A stretch of 17,590 bases of DNA from Synura sp. LO234KE (taxonomy: Eukaryota; Sar; Synurophyceae; Synurales; Mallomonadaceae). Location of the stretch: assembly GCA_015143735.1 (NCBI GenBank), contig VKHC01000137.1, positions 1-17,590 on the forward strand, read 5' to 3'. Made by a program: the position numbers and the translations under genes. Shown one piece after another: positions 1 through 8,859 of the stretch (position 1 is its first letter; the number at the start of each line of letters is the position of its first letter). The notes under the pieces are model-generated. The model searched no databases. It was not told the origin of the DNA and saw only the letters and a program-made list of their open reading frames with translations.

Positions 1-1
1 G

Positions 2-796
2 TCACTGTCTCAGCTGAGAGAGGGGGCGGGGGAGGTGTGGACGGTGACGTATGTGGATAGCGCGAGGACGGTGTTGTCGTTGAGCTGTGAGGACAACGTA
101 CTTGTCGCTTCCAAGGACAGAACGGTATACATGTCCTCGGCCGTAGGGAGGGTGAACGACGAAGGGGCCCTCTGGTGCTTCGTGTCACGGGATACGGACC
201 CTCGTCTTCCGTATGATGTCATGGTCATACGGAACGTTCATATGCCGCAATGCGCTCTACAGATCGATGTAAGCACTAGTATTTGGGCCTTGAGCCTTGC
301 AACTGAATGGGATGGTAGGGCCCATTGGCAAATAAGGATATTAGACGATGACGCTGTAAATAAGGTGAATTCAACAGCAGGAAACAAAGGCGAAGTGGTT
401 CAAATCCGATCTCAGGCCATTGAAGGGCTTTGCTTGGCGTGTATGGCTGACGGCAGTGTGCAAGGTGTCCAAGCCCCAACTGACCTGACCGGTGACACAC
501 GTCTGTTGTGGCGACCTGTGGAATTCGGAGTTGGCGAAGTGTTTTTGACTTCTGTGTCGGGAGACAACAGAAACCTACAATGTGATCAGAACGGCCATGT
601 CAGCACGCATGCGAACCGATTATCGTGGGAATTATGGCACATCGAGGATACTGGACTAGGCGACCAGAGCGTTTTTATTGAGAATTATTTCTTTCAGGGA
701 TGCTACATGTCGAGCAATCTCACCGGGACTCTGGGAATGTCAAGAAATAAACTGGAGAGGGAACGGTGGTATCTAAAGCGTAATGCCCTTTCTTAG
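2..796 (+). CDS. Partial gene, probable beta-trefoil (fascin-like) protein, C-terminal part
   Basis: An open frame runs from the left edge to TAG at 794-796, about 264 codons. No in-frame ATG lies near the edge, so the gene probably starts outside the window. The protein has repeated blocks of about 40-50 residues in which a G-x-x-hydrophobic turn is followed by an aromatic-rich strand: VYMSSAVGRVND, LCLACMADGSVQG, LQCDQNGHVSTHANRLSWELW and GCYMSSNLTGTLGMS...RERWYLKR. This spacing and the W-E-x-W ends resemble beta-trefoil repeats of fascin or lectin type. Such domains bind actin or sugars in known families; which applies here cannot be told. No signal peptide is visible because the N-terminus is missing. 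The frame is clean, in sharp contrast to the broken frames of the neighbouring retroelements, so it is probably a functional host gene. A paralogue of another beta-trefoil class is the main alternative. The assignment rests on pattern recognition only. Confidence 0.6.
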   Translation, partial: SLSQLREGAGEVWTVTYVDSARTVLSLSCEDNVLVASKDRTVYMSSAVGRVNDEGALWCFVSRDTDPRLPYDVMVIRNVHMPQCALQIDVSTSIWALSLATEWDGRAHWQIRILDDDAVNKVNSTAGNKGEVVQIRSQAIEGLCLACMADGSVQGVQAPTDLTGDTRLLWRPVEFGVGEVFLTSVSGDNRNLQCDQNGHVSTHANRLSWELWHIEDTGLGDQSVFIENYFFQGCYMSSNLTGTLGMSRNKLERERWYLKRNALS

Positions 797-1292
797 CATA
801 GCCACGTTTTGCTGTCGACCGTAGTAGGCGAGGGGTGGCACTTGCTGACGAGGTAGAATGTGATCTGCTGGTGTTGCTCTACTCTCCCTCTATACGGCTG
901 TAATCGGATTGAAAATATTTGCCGATAGTTTGATAGCTATTCTTTTGCGCCGGAGCTTGGGGATCTCCGATTTTCGAAATGATATGTAGGCTACTAACGC
1001 TTTTGATTAAAAAAACTATTCGCCTCAACTATTAGGGGCTATCATCCATGGAATAGAGGACATCCTCAGTATCACCAGCACCAGCTAGAAGGATAGTACT
1101 AGCAGGAGGGTGGAATCGGTGCGCCTTGTTTTTCTTGATAAAAATGTTTATCTGCGCTGAGGAAGAAAGCAGCAAGCAGCAATTACACCACCATCATTCA
1201 GGCAGATTAGAATTCGAGGTCAAAAGAATAATAGGAAGTAGGACAACCATAGGAAAGATTGTCGATTACCTTCTTCCCACGTCCCTCACCAC
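797..1292. other. Intergenic region between host gene and retrotransposon
   Basis: No convincing coding frame is present in these 496 bases. The region would hold the 3' untranslated part and terminator of the upstream gene. An A-rich run (about 1008-1015) follows TTTTGATT, but no canonical AATAAA signal is clearly placed. The last five bases before the LTR are ACCAC, the left half of the probable target-site duplication. Confidence 0.6.
1288..1292. repeat. Left copy of probable target-site duplication (ACCAC)
   Basis: ACCAC immediately precedes the LTR TG end. The five bases after the other LTR (14807-14811) are ACTAC, a 4 of 5 match. Five bases is the usual duplication length for Ty1/copia integrases. 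The single mismatch could be a later mutation. Confidence 0.5.
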
Positions 1293-1787
1293 TGTTAGAG
1301 TTTAAGGTGGTTGTTCTACTTAGATTAGTAGCTGGGCTCTTAGCGCAATTAAAGAAATGTTCTCAACGATCGACAAATTAATCAAGAGTGAGAAAGATCT
1401 CATACGTAGTCAATCCAATCATGAAAAGACCAACCTTCATAATTCAAGTCGAACATCATAGCGATCGTATCTTTCCCGGGCGGTTATATCAAATAAGCGC
1501 TGGCAATATGAATCCTTTCATTAATCCATTGAATCGTAATTAAGTATCAAGTTGATCTCCGTAGTTTCCTCAATGGAGAATCTCCTCTTTACTTGATAAT
1601 CGTCGATATTCACCAATGATTCGATGTTGAATATCTAGATATTAATGATTTTCATGAAACTTCCGTTGATATGTACACCCTGCAATATCCGTAAATAATC
1701 AAACGTTAAAGATCATGTGTGTCTTCTCTTATAGAGCAACTAGAGCAAGACTGGATTAGAGCACCAAAGATAAAGTTTACTCTTACA
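1293..1787 (-). repeat. 3' long terminal repeat
   Basis: This 495-bp copy starts TGTTAGAG and ends CTCTTACA on the plus strand, so both ends carry the TG...CA signature. It matches 14315-14806 almost base for base. The visible differences are A/G at base 5, a 3-bp indel with a T/C change and a C/T change in the first 50 bases, and one G/A near the far end (1754 versus 14772). In the element's own orientation this is the downstream LTR because the polypurine tract abuts its right edge. Confidence 0.97.
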
Positions 1788-1797
1788 CTCCCCCTTT
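1788..1797 (-). other. Polypurine tract (plus-strand primer site)
   Basis: On the minus strand this reads AAAGGGGGAG and directly touches the 3' LTR. A purine run at this place is the RNase H-resistant primer for plus-strand DNA synthesis in LTR retroelements. It fixes the element's orientation independently of the coding domains. Confidence 0.9.
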
Positions 1798-2269
1798 AGC
1801 TAGGTATGGTTGATACCACTCATCAATCACGCAGGATGATTCATCAACGTGTCGCTTGAATTCCGCCAAGGCCACGCGTCAGAACATTAGTCTAGGATCA
1901 ATTGCAGGCGAGTTGCCCATACAATCACACACTACATACCCGGTCTAACCTTACTACATCAAATGATCAATCAGAAATAGTTCCTAGACTTCTACCATAC
2001 AGGCTCACCAGATTTGAGCGTACAATATGTAACAGCACTGGAGTATGTCCAGGAAATACCTCTCAGGGACGAGTGTACAATCATGGAAAGTCACTCCCAC
2101 ACTGACGATGATCTACATTGTGCTGAAGTGACATAAAGTCCTCAGGAAACATATACCGTGATAACCGTATAAACAGACCAAAAACAGTCTCGTTCGTAAA
2201 TCAAACATTTGCGTTCGATGAAACATTCTTTATAAATCGTAAAACAAATCACCAACTCCAGTAGATCAT
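1798..2269 (-). other. Element 3' untranslated region
   Basis: About 470 bases lie between the RNase H stop and the polypurine tract. No domain was recognised on either strand. A 67-codon plus-strand frame (1902-2105) has no recognisable content and lies antisense to the element, so it is not called as a gene. Confidence 0.6.
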
Positions 2270-3200
2270 TCAGATTTCGAAATCCGCATGAACAATAGAC
2301 AGGCAAGTAGTCATATGTTGCCAGAATAGATCCCCATAGAGAGGTTTAGTCAGAAGATCAGCGACGTTCTTCTCAGTTGGAACTTTTGCCAAAGCAATAT
2401 TCCCTTGCTGGATTTGTTCTCGCACTAGATGATTAGTCCTATCATTTGAAGTATTGTACTTAGAGTGTTCAATGCACGATTGTTTGTCCTCAAACAAAAG
2501 AATAGGATCCAGTTTGTTGTAACCAATAGCACGAGAAATTGTAATAAGCCAAAGAGATAGAAGACATGCAGAATACAGTGCCATGTATTCTGATTGCATA
2601 CTCGATATAGCAACACACTGCTGTAGTTTAGATTTCCAACATATTGGAGAATCACCAAGATAGAACACGTAAGCAGTAACAGACATTCGAGTATCAATAT
2701 CTCTTGCGTGATCGGCATCAAGATATGCATAAAGACTGAAGCCACGAGATATGGTCATTAATTTAAGCTCAGGGTGATCAACAAGATTTTCCTCAATAGA
2801 ATAGTTTTCAGGTATAACATTATCATCGACATTCTAGCCATTTCTCAATGAACGTCTCTGAACAATTCCATAGCCGGCAGTGCATTTCAAGTAACGAATA
2901 ATTCTCAGAACAGCATCCCGATGAAACGGACCAGGATTAACAGAGTATCGTGCACATATTTGCACGGCGTAAGCAATATCAAGTCGCGTACCAGCAACTA
3001 ACCACAATAAGCACCCAATTCCAGCTTTATACGGCACATCTTTCAGCATAGCGGTTTCAGCATCAGTCTTAGGGTTCATTTTCCTACATAAAGTTTCATC
3101 AATCATAGGGGTACGGACAACGGAACCACCATTAGGTAAAAATCGATTACAAATCTCCTAAACATACTTTGTCTGATTAATAGAGTTGGTTCCAGCGTAC
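2270..3200 (-). pseudogene. pol: Pol: reverse transcriptase C-terminal part and copia-type RNase H, with in-frame stop
   Basis: One minus-strand frame covers the end of the reverse transcriptase and the whole RNase H. The first part has the conserved block with YKAGIGCLLWLVAGTRLDIAYAV, then RYSVNPGPFHRDAVLRIIRYL, matching the copia sequence around S-L-x-Y and the RYLKGT box. TAG at 2834-2836 interrupts a frame that is otherwise open to the TGA or TAA at 2270. RNase H follows with ADHARDIDTRMS, SEYMAL and EDKQSC, and ends in PTEKNVADLLTKPL, a hallmark of Ty1/copia. RNase H removes the RNA strand during cDNA synthesis. Catalytic acidic positions (D of DADH, E of SEYMA, D of EDKQS) are all visible. 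The upstream reverse transcriptase core is in another frame, so a frameshift lies near 3110-3200. Family certain, function lost as written. Confidence 0.93.
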
Positions 3201-3575
3201 TCATCATACAGAACTTCACAACTAAATATGCGATGAATACATCATTAATCGCCTCCACAAGACCACATATTATAAGGTCGTCCACATATAAAGTGATAAT
3301 ATTAAGAGAACCTCTGAAGACACGATAGTAGAGACAAGACTCATTAACCATAGACATAAAACCCAACTGTTTCAACTTGTTGTCGATGTTCTTATACCAG
3401 GCACGAGGTGCCTGTTTAAGTCAGTACAAAGCCTTCTTTAGTTGAAACACGTCAATACCGACATCAATTACAACACCGTCAGGTGGCCATATATACTCGA
3501 TCTCTTCAAGATCGGCATTTATAAAAGCGGTTTCAAAATCCATTTGATGAATATGCAAACATAACTGTGCAGCAA
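3103..3575 (-). pseudogene. pol: Pol: reverse transcriptase core (palm) with YVDD, interrupted by TGA
   Basis: This frame contains QMDFETAF (first catalytic Asp), the block ending in LKQAPRAWY, and TLYVDDLIICG, whose YVDD at 3277-3288 is the polymerase active site. These are the palm motifs of a Ty1/copia reverse transcriptase, which copies element RNA into cDNA. The usual LYGLKQ motif reads LY-stop-LKQ because TGA occupies 3421-3423; GGA to TGA is one base change. The frame differs from the piece before it (join near 3575) and from the piece after it (join near 3110-3200), so at least two frameshifts break the enzyme. Confidence 0.93.
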
Positions 3576-3965
3576 TGGCCGCACTAAACGGACAGTCTCA
3601 AGACGTGTCACAGGGCTAAATGTTTCATCATACTCTATGCCCAACACTTGCAAGTAACCTCTTGCAACAAGTCTTGCTATATACTTCACAATATTACCAC
3701 TAACATCAGACTTAACAGTGTATACCCACTCAGTCGTCAGTGGTACCACACCCTCTCTTAACTTAGAAGGTTTCAAAACGTTCTTTACCTTCATTCCTTT
3801 GATTTCCTTCACTTCCGCTTCCTTCCACTTCTCTGCGTCTGCCGAAAGCATCGCTTGCTTGTGGGTCGTCGAAAGATTTACTTCCGCGACGCTCTCCCCC
3901 ACTAAAAGAAAAAAATGAGTTAGAAAATCATCACCTAAATCACAGTGTCCTTTTATGATATTGAG
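3519..3965 (-). pseudogene. pol: Pol: N-terminal (fingers) part of reverse transcriptase
   Basis: The frame is open from just after TAA at 3966-3968 down to 3519. Only the part from about 3905 downward looks like reverse transcriptase: HKQAMLSADAEKWKEAEVKEI matches the copia block A-x-x-S-x-E-x-x-x-W-x-x-A-M-x-x-E, followed by TTEWVYTVK, IARLVARGYLQ and YDETFSPVTRLETVR. These correspond to the conserved KWVFK, KARLVAKGF and ETFSPV motifs. After about 3575 the continuing similarity moves to another frame. The first 20 codons after the upstream stop include a polypyrimidine stretch that resembles a splice acceptor, described under findings. Confidence 0.92.
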
Positions 3966-4685
3966 TTACACGTTCGATAATACGGTATCATCATCCTTTA
4001 CTCCCTTCTCTATGATACAACCACCATGGTTATGCAGTTGATAGTCATTATTACTCAGTCTCTCATACTTAGAGATGATATCATTCACATTGACCTCGTC
4101 AATTGGTACAGTAGACAGATTGCCTTCAGGTAATATCAATGCATGTCGGCATTTGGCTAATCTTAATTGTATATCATCACATGTATCGATAACTCGGTAT
4201 AGAAGACTGGTTTCATTATCACGGTGAACTGTATTTGAAAGATGCCTCATAGAGTGTGCATCAGAGGTATTAGACGGGTATCCTCCTTGCGTGTTAGGTG
4301 TATCCATAATAGACTCTGTCACATCGCCATTATTATAGGCTAAATCATTCTTCATGGGTTCTCTGCCAATCAGGCGATCAATACCCTTACATACTATAGA
4401 TTTATCAACTCGCAAGGTAGGATTATCATCAGTATCCAATGTATTATTATTGTATATACTCGTGGTATTATTATTATTCAAGGCCTCACTGCCATCACCA
4501 CTATTCAAAATATTACATATATGAGAGTCTCTACACCAGGGGTTTGTCAAGTCCCTATTAATTGCATTATATATATTCATAGAAGCCGGGATATCTTCCG
4601 CTTCGCAATGATTGCACGGTACACCTTTATCCGTGTGCGAATTCACAAAGTTAAGAGGTTCGACATCAATATCAAACAAGTTCAT
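3966..4685 (-). CDS. Unrecognised 239-aa segment of the polyprotein between integrase and reverse transcriptase
   Basis: This ATG-started frame of 239 codons is the longest uninterrupted frame in the element. It lies in the same frame as the reverse transcriptase N-terminus and is separated from it only by TAA at 3966-3968. The product is acidic and rich in Asn, Asp and Ser, with a low-complexity run (NNNNTTSIYNNNTLDTDDN) near residues 70-90 and a possible Cys pair CNHC near residue 24. No fold was recognised. In ordinary copia elements the integrase tail links to reverse transcriptase through a short disordered region with similar composition. This could be an enlarged form of that linker rather than a separate protein. 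It is probably part of the polyprotein, not an independent gene. Confidence 0.5.
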   Translation of the reverse strand: MNLFDIDVEPLNFVNSHTDKGVPCNHCEAEDIPASMNIYNAINRDLTNPWCRDSHICNILNSGDGSEALNNNNTTSIYNNNTLDTDDNPTLRVDKSIVCKGIDRLIGREPMKNDLAYNNGDVTESIMDTPNTQGGYPSNTSDAHSMRHLSNTVHRDNETSLLYRVIDTCDDIQLRLAKCRHALILPEGNLSTVPIDEVNVNDIISKYERLSNNDYQLHNHGGCIIEKGVKDDDTVLSNV

Positions 4686-4889
4686 CTCGACATTAGGTTA
4701 AATCTCACACGTCTGCGTCCTTAATTATCAATAGATACGCCAGCACGGTATGTATCATCCCTTCTCAAATATAAACTCATACACTTATCACTCTCAGAGT
4801 TGCACATCCCTCCCAGTGTTACTATGAACCTCTTGCCATGCATACATTGTGATGTCCATGCAGAAGACACACAAGTATTGCTATCTAAA

Positions 4890-5237
4890 TCACTCGCCCT
4901 TGCTTGTTGTGAAATCTTCTTGGTACACGGGTTGATCAGACCCTTTCCCGCCGGAAGACACGCAAGAGACGGGGAAAGCAGATATCACATCGTTCGTATT
5001 AGGGATATACAGTACATTATTGTGTGTTACTGTTCCTATAAGTGTAACAGATAAATGCAGTGCAACGGCATCTCGCTTAACAGCTGTCCCGCCAGGTAAA
5101 CGCAGTGCATCAGCAACTTGCACAGTATTCCCATCAGATAAACGCAGTGCATCGGAAACTCGCGCAACACTTTTCATATTATTCGTACAGCGATTGGACC
5201 GTAGTGCATGGCAACTCACGCTTTTCTCAATTGGCAA
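4890..5237 (-). pseudogene. Linker frame containing VADALRLP-type repeats and a VLYIP motif
   Basis: A 115-codon frame shows repeated units of about 14 residues: VSDALRLSDG, VADALRLPGG and DAVALHLS, each ending in a polar turn. It continues into GTVTHNNVLYIPNTNDVIS. The last stretch resembles the G-x-V...NVLYVP...NLISV box normally found between protease and integrase in copia elements, and VADALRLP resembles the VADG-x-x-LP stretch that precedes that box. The genuine box of this element lies at 7428-7652, so this could be a diverged, shuffled copy. The frame opens within the tandem DNA repeat at 5057-5305. It is flanked by decayed sequence, so it is treated as a broken segment. Confidence 0.4.
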
Positions 5238-5305
5238 AGATAGTGCATTAGCAACTCACGCGTCCCTCAATTGGTAAAGACAGAAAGTGCATCAGCAAGT
5301 CGCCC
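5057..5305. repeat. Degenerate tandem repeat, about six units of 39-57 bp
   Basis: The core AGTGCA(T/A) followed by (C/T)(A/G)GCAACTCGC recurs, with AGTGCA starting at 5059, 5104, 5146, 5203, 5242 and 5286. Spacings are 45, 42, 57, 39 and 44 bases, mostly multiples of three. Weaker copies occur near 5346 and 5556. Several units are preceded by a TTCATATTATTCG-like stretch (about 5174, 5320 and 5542). On the minus strand the units encode the VADALRLP-like peptide repeat. The units are too diverged and too uneven in length for a CRISPR array. Confidence 0.75.
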
Positions 5306-6480
5306 TTTGTACAATACATCATTATTCGTACAAGAGATACATTGTGATGCATTAACGCTCTCTAAGACGAACACAGGTTTCACTTTACACTGTGTGTCAC
5401 TCATATCTGTCCCTCTCACATCAGTACTTTCAACAGGGAATCACAGTACTCTTCCAGTCACTGTTCCGACGCATAAATCAGCGTTCATCTCATTAGGTGT
5501 TACATAATTCCTCGTGGTTTTCACATCAGACGTACGATAATTCATATTATTCGAAAGTGCATCGTCACAAGGTATTGTCGTATTATTCAGATCATAGAGC
5601 CAGTACTTTAAATCACACGTACGCTAATTGCTATCTGGTAAGACTCCTCTCATTACCATAGCATTACATGATTCGACACTTGAATTAACACCTCTCATCA
5701 CATCATCGCTAGGTATTTTTGTCAATATTGAACTTCTTGTGACACGATTAACACCAGAGGAGCTTCTATGGGTCATATATGATCCGCACATTCTCCCTCT
5801 ATACACTCATAATATTGATACTCCCGACAGGGTTCAATCAGTGTCCAGCACTGTTTACGTATATGTCATAAAGCATAGGGTGGATATCATCAACATCACC
5901 ACTACTTGTCTATTTTGCTAAGCTAAGTTTTAAGTTTAAAAAAACCACTACTTGTCTGATGTAAACCGGTAGTACTAAAGGTTACGACAATCGGTGAACT
6001 CATATTCTCATTAAGAGACATAGTACGTAATGTAGGCTCATCAGCTCTAAGTCGATTAACAGGCTTAGTATTGTACAACATCTCAGTCCTTCAGACGTAC
6101 TTTTACACATTTCGTGATCTCACTCTCTTCTCAAGAGACATACTCATCACGTTCATCATAATCCCTCTTTCTTTTCTGAGAAGACACATCAATATCACAC
6201 GTGTCAATACTCTCACCACCCTCTTTACTCTGAACATTGGGAGATTCATTTACAATCACATGGCAAGGAGCACACCAGATATCTTAATAGAATACTCATC
6301 GACATATCTCATAACATCCTGATTCATGTCGTTACTCGTGGCATACAGGCCAATCTCAAGGCTAAACATAATTAAACCTGTCGTTTCTATAACATTCTTA
6401 CGATTCATCAGATCATTATATATCTTATTGATAGCTTGTTCAGATAGGGCTTTGTTAACATCGGCGGAGTTCAATCATTG
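5306..6480 (-). other. Decayed linker region of the element between integrase and reverse transcriptase
   Basis: The region is AT-rich with only short frames on the minus strand: 5624-5806 (60 codons, Ser and Arg rich) and 6256-6474 (72 codons, beginning MNSADVNKALSEQAINKIYNDL, helical in character). No domain was recognised. Plus-strand frames such as 5628-5921 and 6071-6322 have hydrophobic shadow compositions and are not called. By position this continues the polyprotein after the integrase, and frames are broken too often to follow. Confidence 0.5.
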
Positions 6481-7260
6481 GTTATTATAAAGTCTTTCTT
6501 CCTTATGTTGTATAGTCGATAACCCGCATGATATTTATATTATATCCCATGAATAGGCACAGTTCACCACGAGAGGTGTGATCCTTTCTCTTACTGAAAG
6601 TGACTAAAGTATGGGGTTTCACACCAAACATTCTTCAAAAGGACTGAATGGGTGAGTATCAGGATGTGCACACACCATCCAATTATATACACGTCCTGCA
6701 CACTTACGTGCCTCCTGCCAAAACTTCTCATGTAACTCAGCAGTCAACATCATGGCAATAGCAGCCTCACTTATAGTACGCCATATTCTTTCAATCACAG
6801 CATTATGCTCAGGCGTATAAGGCCATGTTAACCTCATGCTTCAGCAAGAACTCATATGTACCTTTGCTGCTAAATTCACCGATGTCAGTGTGAACAAACA
6901 TCATTCCCAAATTAGGATAGGCAGCTCTTAAAGGGCTTATATAAGTGTTTATTCACTGATTAGCAACAACAACTTTAACATCCTTATCCTGATTTTTCAC
7001 AAAATATTGAATAAGGAATCGAGATTTAGAGTCAATCAGACCGGACAGATATTTATTCCCATACGACAGAGAAGGTATTCTCATAGGTCGTTTGGTGTCC
7101 GCATTCCAAACCTGACCCGAGATAGGATGTCGCTTAACTTGCTTACAGCAGAGTTTCTTGTGTATCTTGGCCCTACCACAGAATTCACAGTCTCTAATAT
7201 GGTAAAATGCCTTAACAGGCGCATCTTCAAGACCAGTACAGCGTAGCATTAACACAAGTA
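6481..7260 (-). pseudogene. pol: Integrase (zinc-binding region, DDE core and start of the C-terminal region), frameshifted
   Basis: Integrase inserts the cDNA into host DNA. The frame from 7255 carries DCEFCGRAKIHKK, the C-x2-C half of the copia pre-integrase zinc region, then the core: WNADTKRPM (first Asp), NKYLSGLIDSKSRF, and VHTDIGEFSS (second Asp, GAC at 6884-6886). TGA at 6953-6955 interrupts this frame. A frameshift near 6840 leads to TWPYTPEHNAVIERIWRTISE, which holds the catalytic Glu in the position of the family's NGVAER. The cluster ends HPFSPFEECL, equal to the usual TP(Y/F)E box. A second frame change leads to GYRLYNIRKKDF near 6530-6490, the copia FLGY...GYRLYN motif. All three catalytic acids are therefore present, but in pieces. 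Confidence 0.92.
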
Positions 7261-7427
7261 CCGAATACGTTGCGCACTAGCGTGATCAAATATATAATGT
7301 TGCGTGAGCGAGATCTTACCAGTCTTCATCGAGTGTGCCATGCATATACGATGAGTGAAGTTCAATTGCCTTTCAAACTCATTCTGACTGATAGTATAGA
7401 GGTTCATAGACCTATTCAAAACAGCCG
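7261..7427 (-). pseudogene. pol: Pre-integrase region between protease and zinc motif
   Basis: A minus-strand frame here reads through residues such as RICMAHSMKTGKISLT and FDHASAQRIRYL and then runs, after a frame change near 7255, into the zinc-motif frame. The spacing places it at the GAG-pre-integrase position, where copia elements normally have a W-H-x-R-x-G-H box. Only a weak DHASAQRI echo of that box is seen. Confidence 0.55.
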
Positions 7428-7765
7428 TTAGCAGGGTCTTCCTAGAGACAGTCTCTCACATATGTTAGCTCGACCACGCGAGAACTCAACATCATTCCCA
7501 TTGTCACCAAATTGGCGTCTAGTGAAAAAACAATACTCAATCACAGGTACATACAGTACTCTCCCCAACTGTTTACATGTTTTATAGCCAAGAATCTGTA
7601 CCGCTAGATTCTGCTGGACAAACATCATCTTACAGTGAGAACCTTTGCACACTTGATAATTATCTAGGTATATTAGCTACGGTTTAACGTGTGAGTGGTA
7701 CAGCCAGAGTCCAGTACTCTAAGGAACTCATTTACCACATCATTATCACTACAGGTACATCATCA
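7428..7765 (-). pseudogene. pol: Aspartic protease with DSGCTTH active site, broken
   Basis: The frame covering about 7760-7676 reads FLRVLDSGCTTHTLN, with the codons for DSG at 7703-7711. DSG(A/C)(T/S)xH is the active-site signature of Ty1/copia proteases, which cut the Gag-Pol polyprotein. The frame meets TAA at 7673-7675. About 20 bases on, another frame (7652 to 7428) supplies the rest: ILGYKTCKQLGRVLYVPVIEYCFF, equal to the NVLYVP...NLLS box downstream of the protease. At least one frameshift and one stop therefore split the enzyme. Family placement is strong from the active site and the order relative to integrase. Confidence 0.88.
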
Positions 7766-8060
7766 ACCGTTGCACTGATTAGCATTCTCTCACTCATATT
7801 CAACATATCACCCATAACATCGACAGGTTTAGCACTTTGACTCACCTTGTGCTTTTTAACAACTCTGCCGGGTGCATCTCTACCAACACGGGTAGGAAAA
7901 GGTAATCTGGCAGTTAAATCGAAGAATACCATATTCGATGTTACTTCGTTTCAGAATATCAAGCTTCCCATTAGCACCTGTAGGGTCATGAGCACACTTA
8001 TTCACCCACTGCTCAAAGACTAAGTATCTCCTTCTCTGCTTGTGTCACGCCAGGAGCAAA
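7732..8060 (-). pseudogene. Polyprotein segment just before the protease
   Basis: The frame 7932-7732 (66 codons, product starting MVFFDLTARLPFPTRVGRD and rich in Lys and Val) overlaps the protease frame. Before it, another frame near 8040-7940 reads YLVFEQWVNKCAHDPTGANG. No fold was recognised. It lies where copia elements usually have the Gag C-terminal region or the protease N-terminal arm. The presence of overlapping frames suggests one more frameshift near 7735. Confidence 0.5.
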
Positions 8061-8069
8061 CCCCTCTCA

Positions 8070-8715
8070 ATTGTGCGCGATATGATAAGCTCCTAAGATT
8101 TGCTTAAACTTAGACCCGTACTTCAGGTTGTTGGGGTTGTTCCGTATATCTTTGTCTATGTAGTATTGTACCACTTGAGCCGGAATTCTTATATCAAACC
8201 GCTCATTTAATTTTTCAGGGACATATATATCTTTTCCACTGACATATTATGTAGGAAGTGTTGGAAGTGTAGGAAGTGCCTCTTCCTCTGTCCACCCGGC
8301 AACATCCATGGCGACAACATTCTTAGGGGTGACTTCCTCGGGCGCACCAATAAATGTGGGTACACTCATCTTCTTAACTAAAAGCGTATGAGTATTCTCT
8401 TTGCTCTCCTCAATGACATCTTCACGCTCTTCTTGCTGTACAGGTTCATCAAGTCTCATATCCGAGAACCTACTGTATTCCTGTCGACGAGCATACCTGA
8501 AGTATTCCACCCTTTACTCACGATAGTCACATCCTTCATCAATGGAATTTTCTTCGAAGCAGTGATCAATAACATCACTTCCCGTATTATTATCCAGGTC
8601 TACAATATTAAGGGGTTTCTCTTTAATATATCGTCTAATATGCCTTGCCGGAATCGGAACAGGCTTCCACTTCACGACCACTCGCTTAATTGGATCAGGT
8701 TGGATCAGGTCGGTT
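8070..8715 (-). pseudogene. Unrecognised polyprotein segment, about 215 codons with two stops
   Basis: One minus-strand frame stays coherent from about 8715 to TGA at 8067-8069, broken only by TAA at 8514-8516 and TAA at 8247-8249. The product alternates basic stretches (KRVVVKWKPVPIPARHIRRY) with a strongly acidic one (EEREDVIEESKE). It includes a triplicated LPT (9-bp repeats at about 8250-8276, just before the second stop), then a segment YVPEKLNERFDIRIPAQVVQYY. No known domain was seen. Its length and codon continuity argue that it was once coding, as part of the enlarged Gag-to-protease region. Confidence 0.5.
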
Positions 8716-8859
8716 GCCTCCCATAGCCTTGATCTATTTTCTGATCATTAGAGTGCAGGTATTTAGCACAACTGTACGGTTCTGATGCACGTGAGAGTAC
8801 TGTTTAGAATACGATGTAGTCTGGAACGTACAGTCCAGTTTCTTCTCCAAGTTCTCTCA

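Noticed and set aside
1902-2105. 67-codon plus-strand frame after the 3' LTR
   Set aside because: Short, no motif, antisense to the element's 3' untranslated region.
5057-5305. CRISPR array
   Set aside because: Unit length varies from 39 to 57 bases, copies are diverged, spacing is mostly in multiples of three, and the setting is a eukaryotic retroelement.
5020-5921. Plus-strand frames of 78-97 codons over the repeat region
   Set aside because: They read the tandem repeats antisense; the minus-strand frame gives the motif-like VADALRLP and VLYIP strings instead.
8388-8726. Plus-strand 112-codon frame with hydrophobic product
   Set aside because: It lies opposite the coherent minus-strand frame 8070-8715; the hydrophobic composition is what antisense reading of acidic and basic codons gives.
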